Source: Bordetella genomosp. 8
Lineage (GTDB): Bacteria > Pseudomonadota > Gammaproteobacteria > Burkholderiales > Burkholderiaceae_B
Reading direction: 5' to 3'
Assembly: GCF_002119685.1 (NCBI RefSeq)
Contig: NZ_CP021108.1
Location: forward strand, 4,154,001-4,218,000
Length of the DNA: 64,000 nucleotides
Shown here piece after piece: positions 63,155 to 64,000 of this stretch. Position 1 is the first letter of the stretch; every line of letters begins with the position of its first letter. Position numbers and translations under genes: made by a program. The notes beneath the pieces are model-generated. The model had not been told where the DNA came from. It made no database searches and saw only the letters and a list, made by a program, of their open reading frames with translations.

Positions 63155-64000
63155 CTACGCGTCTCCCGCGAGGACGTTCAACGCTTCACGCGTCCGCGCG
63201 AGCCTGGCGTCGCGCGCCCCGGGATCGTCGGCTTCCGTCCCGTATGCCACGGGCGTATCGTCGAGCAGCGCCGCATAGGTCTTGCCATCCGCGCGCAGCG
63301 AGGCCGCTTCGCCCTGCAGGCGGCGCATCGCGGCGCCGGCCTGCTTGGGGTCGGCATAGGGCACCGAGCACAGCAGCTCTTCGCCATCCGCGCCCAGCAG
63401 GCGGAAGCGGAAACTGCCGTCGGGGTCACGGAAGCTGACGAAGCGCGGCGTGCGCCCGGCCGCCTTCTTGCCGCCAGCCGCCGCCGCGGGGGCCTTGCCC
63501 CCGCCCAGCCTGCGCAGTCCCACCGCGTCGCGCAACTGCGCCATGAACGGGACGGCCAGCTTGCGCGCTTTTTCCGCGCCGGCCATCAGGATGTCTTCGA
63601 TGCGTTCCGGCGCCGCCATCAACGCGACATAGCGTTCGCGCATCGCGGCCAGGTCATGTTCCAGCAGATCGCACAACGCCTGCTTGGCATCGCCCCAACC
63701 CATGCCGTCCTCGAGGGCCTGGCGGAACTCCGCCGACGCCGGCGCGGATGCGAACGCCCGATACAGCGTGTACAGGTGTGAGTTCTCGGCGTCCTTGGGC
63801 TCGCCCGGCTGGCGCGAATCCGTCACGATGCGCATGACGGCGGAACGCAGCGCCGAGGCGCCGCCTTCGAACAAGGGGATGGTGTTGTTGTAGCTCTTGG
63901 ACATCTTGCGGCCGTCCAGGCCCGGCAGCGTCGCGACTTCCTCGGCGATCACCACCTCCGGCAGCACGAAATAATCGCCGCCGTACAGGTGGTTGAAACG
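63155..64000 (-). CDS. trpS: Tryptophanyl-tRNA synthetase, 5'-truncated by the window edge
   Basis: This class I synthetase charges tRNA-Trp. The window holds the last 281 codons and the stop. The KMSKS loop is intact in LDGRKMSKSYNNTIPLF, and the anticodon-binding helices follow. After about residue 170 of the visible part an Ala/Gly/Lys-rich linker leads to an extra about 90 residues. These contain FVSFRDPDGSFRFRLLGADG, which resembles a YegP/DUF1508-like module. Short TrpRS proteins lack this part. The N-terminal HIGH region lies outside the window. Confidence 0.93.
   Translation of the reverse strand, partial: RFNHLYGGDYFVLPEVVIAEEVATLPGLDGRKMSKSYNNTIPLFEGGASALRSAVMRIVTDSRQPGEPKDAENSHLYTLYRAFASAPASAEFRQALEDGMGWGDAKQALCDLLEHDLAAMRERYVALMAAPERIEDILMAGAEKARKLAVPFMAQLRDAVGLRRLGGGKAPAAAAGGKKAAGRTPRFVSFRDPDGSFRFRLLGADGEELLCSVPYADPKQAGAAMRRLQGEAASLRADGKTYAALLDDTPVAYGTEADDPGARDARLARTREALNVLAGDA

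Noticed and set aside
59621..63781. Open plus-strand frame of 1386 codons opposite the NEL gene and the 3' end of trpS
   Set aside because: It is antisense to a clear LRR-NEL protein and to trpS, and its product is Arg/Gln/Gly/His-rich without motifs.

Overview
The window looks like a GC-rich chromosome segment from a Bordetella/Achromobacter-type betaproteobacterium (Alcaligenaceae). The evidence is the order gyrA, ompA, ubiG, gph, ssrA, a complete ftrABCD ferrous-iron locus of the kind described in Bordetella, tex, phaCBR, and beta-proteobacterial Bug and cyanophycin genes. No insertion sequence, phage, CRISPR array, rRNA or tRNA gene was seen. Both ends cut housekeeping genes: gyrA on the left and trpS on the right.

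Layout. 1-4.6 kb is housekeeping: gyrA (partial, minus), ompA, ubiG-gph and tmRNA. 4.7-8.4 kb (minus) is an aspT-asdA aspartate:alanine exchange and decarboxylation operon whose decarboxylase carries a histone-H1-like basic tail. 8.7-12.4 kb holds a divergent AraC regulator and short-chain dehydrogenase, a DAHP synthase and a DinB-like protein. 12.5-18.2 kb is best read as a sulfolactate catabolic operon: SuyAB sulfo-lyase, a Bug receptor, two sulfolactate-type dehydrogenases and a 3-hydroxyisobutyrate-dehydrogenase relative, behind a near-consensus promoter with a 12-bp palindrome. 18.2-20.2 kb has a ferritin-like DUF455 gene divergent from a FemAB/COG3146-like gene.

20.3-29.0 kb is a complete, translationally coupled wsp surface-sensing operon (wspABCDEF-wspR) that controls cyclic-di-GMP. 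Its WspF receiver domain has Glu where the phospho-acceptor Asp is expected. 29.0-33.9 kb is a hexuronate catabolic cluster: a GntR regulator, an MFS carrier, mannonate dehydratase and a divergent fructuronate reductase. 33.9-42.2 kb is a cyanophycin locus: DUF1854 protein, ABC exporter-like protein and two tandem cyanophycin synthetases whose active-site motifs diverge in complementary ways. 42.5-43.9 kb has two small envelope/stress proteins and a PhzF homologue. 44.0-47.2 kb is ftrABCD. 47.5-50.5 kb is phaCBR for polyhydroxybutyrate, downstream of pgeF and rluD. 52.4-58.2 kb has bamD, a DinG-family helicase and tex.

58.2-63.1 kb is the most unusual gene: a 1620-residue protein with a long N-terminal region, twelve short leucine-rich repeats and a C-terminal domain that closely resembles the IpaH/SspH novel E3 ubiquitin ligase (NEL) family, including the catalytic Cys in a CED motif. 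It is predicted to be a secreted effector acting inside a eukaryotic host. It lies between tex and trpS, with no secretion genes nearby.

Together the accessory loci suggest a metabolically versatile, surface-colonising and possibly host-associated organism that stores carbon (PHB) and nitrogen (cyanophycin), uses sulfonates and hexuronates, and makes at least one host-directed effector.
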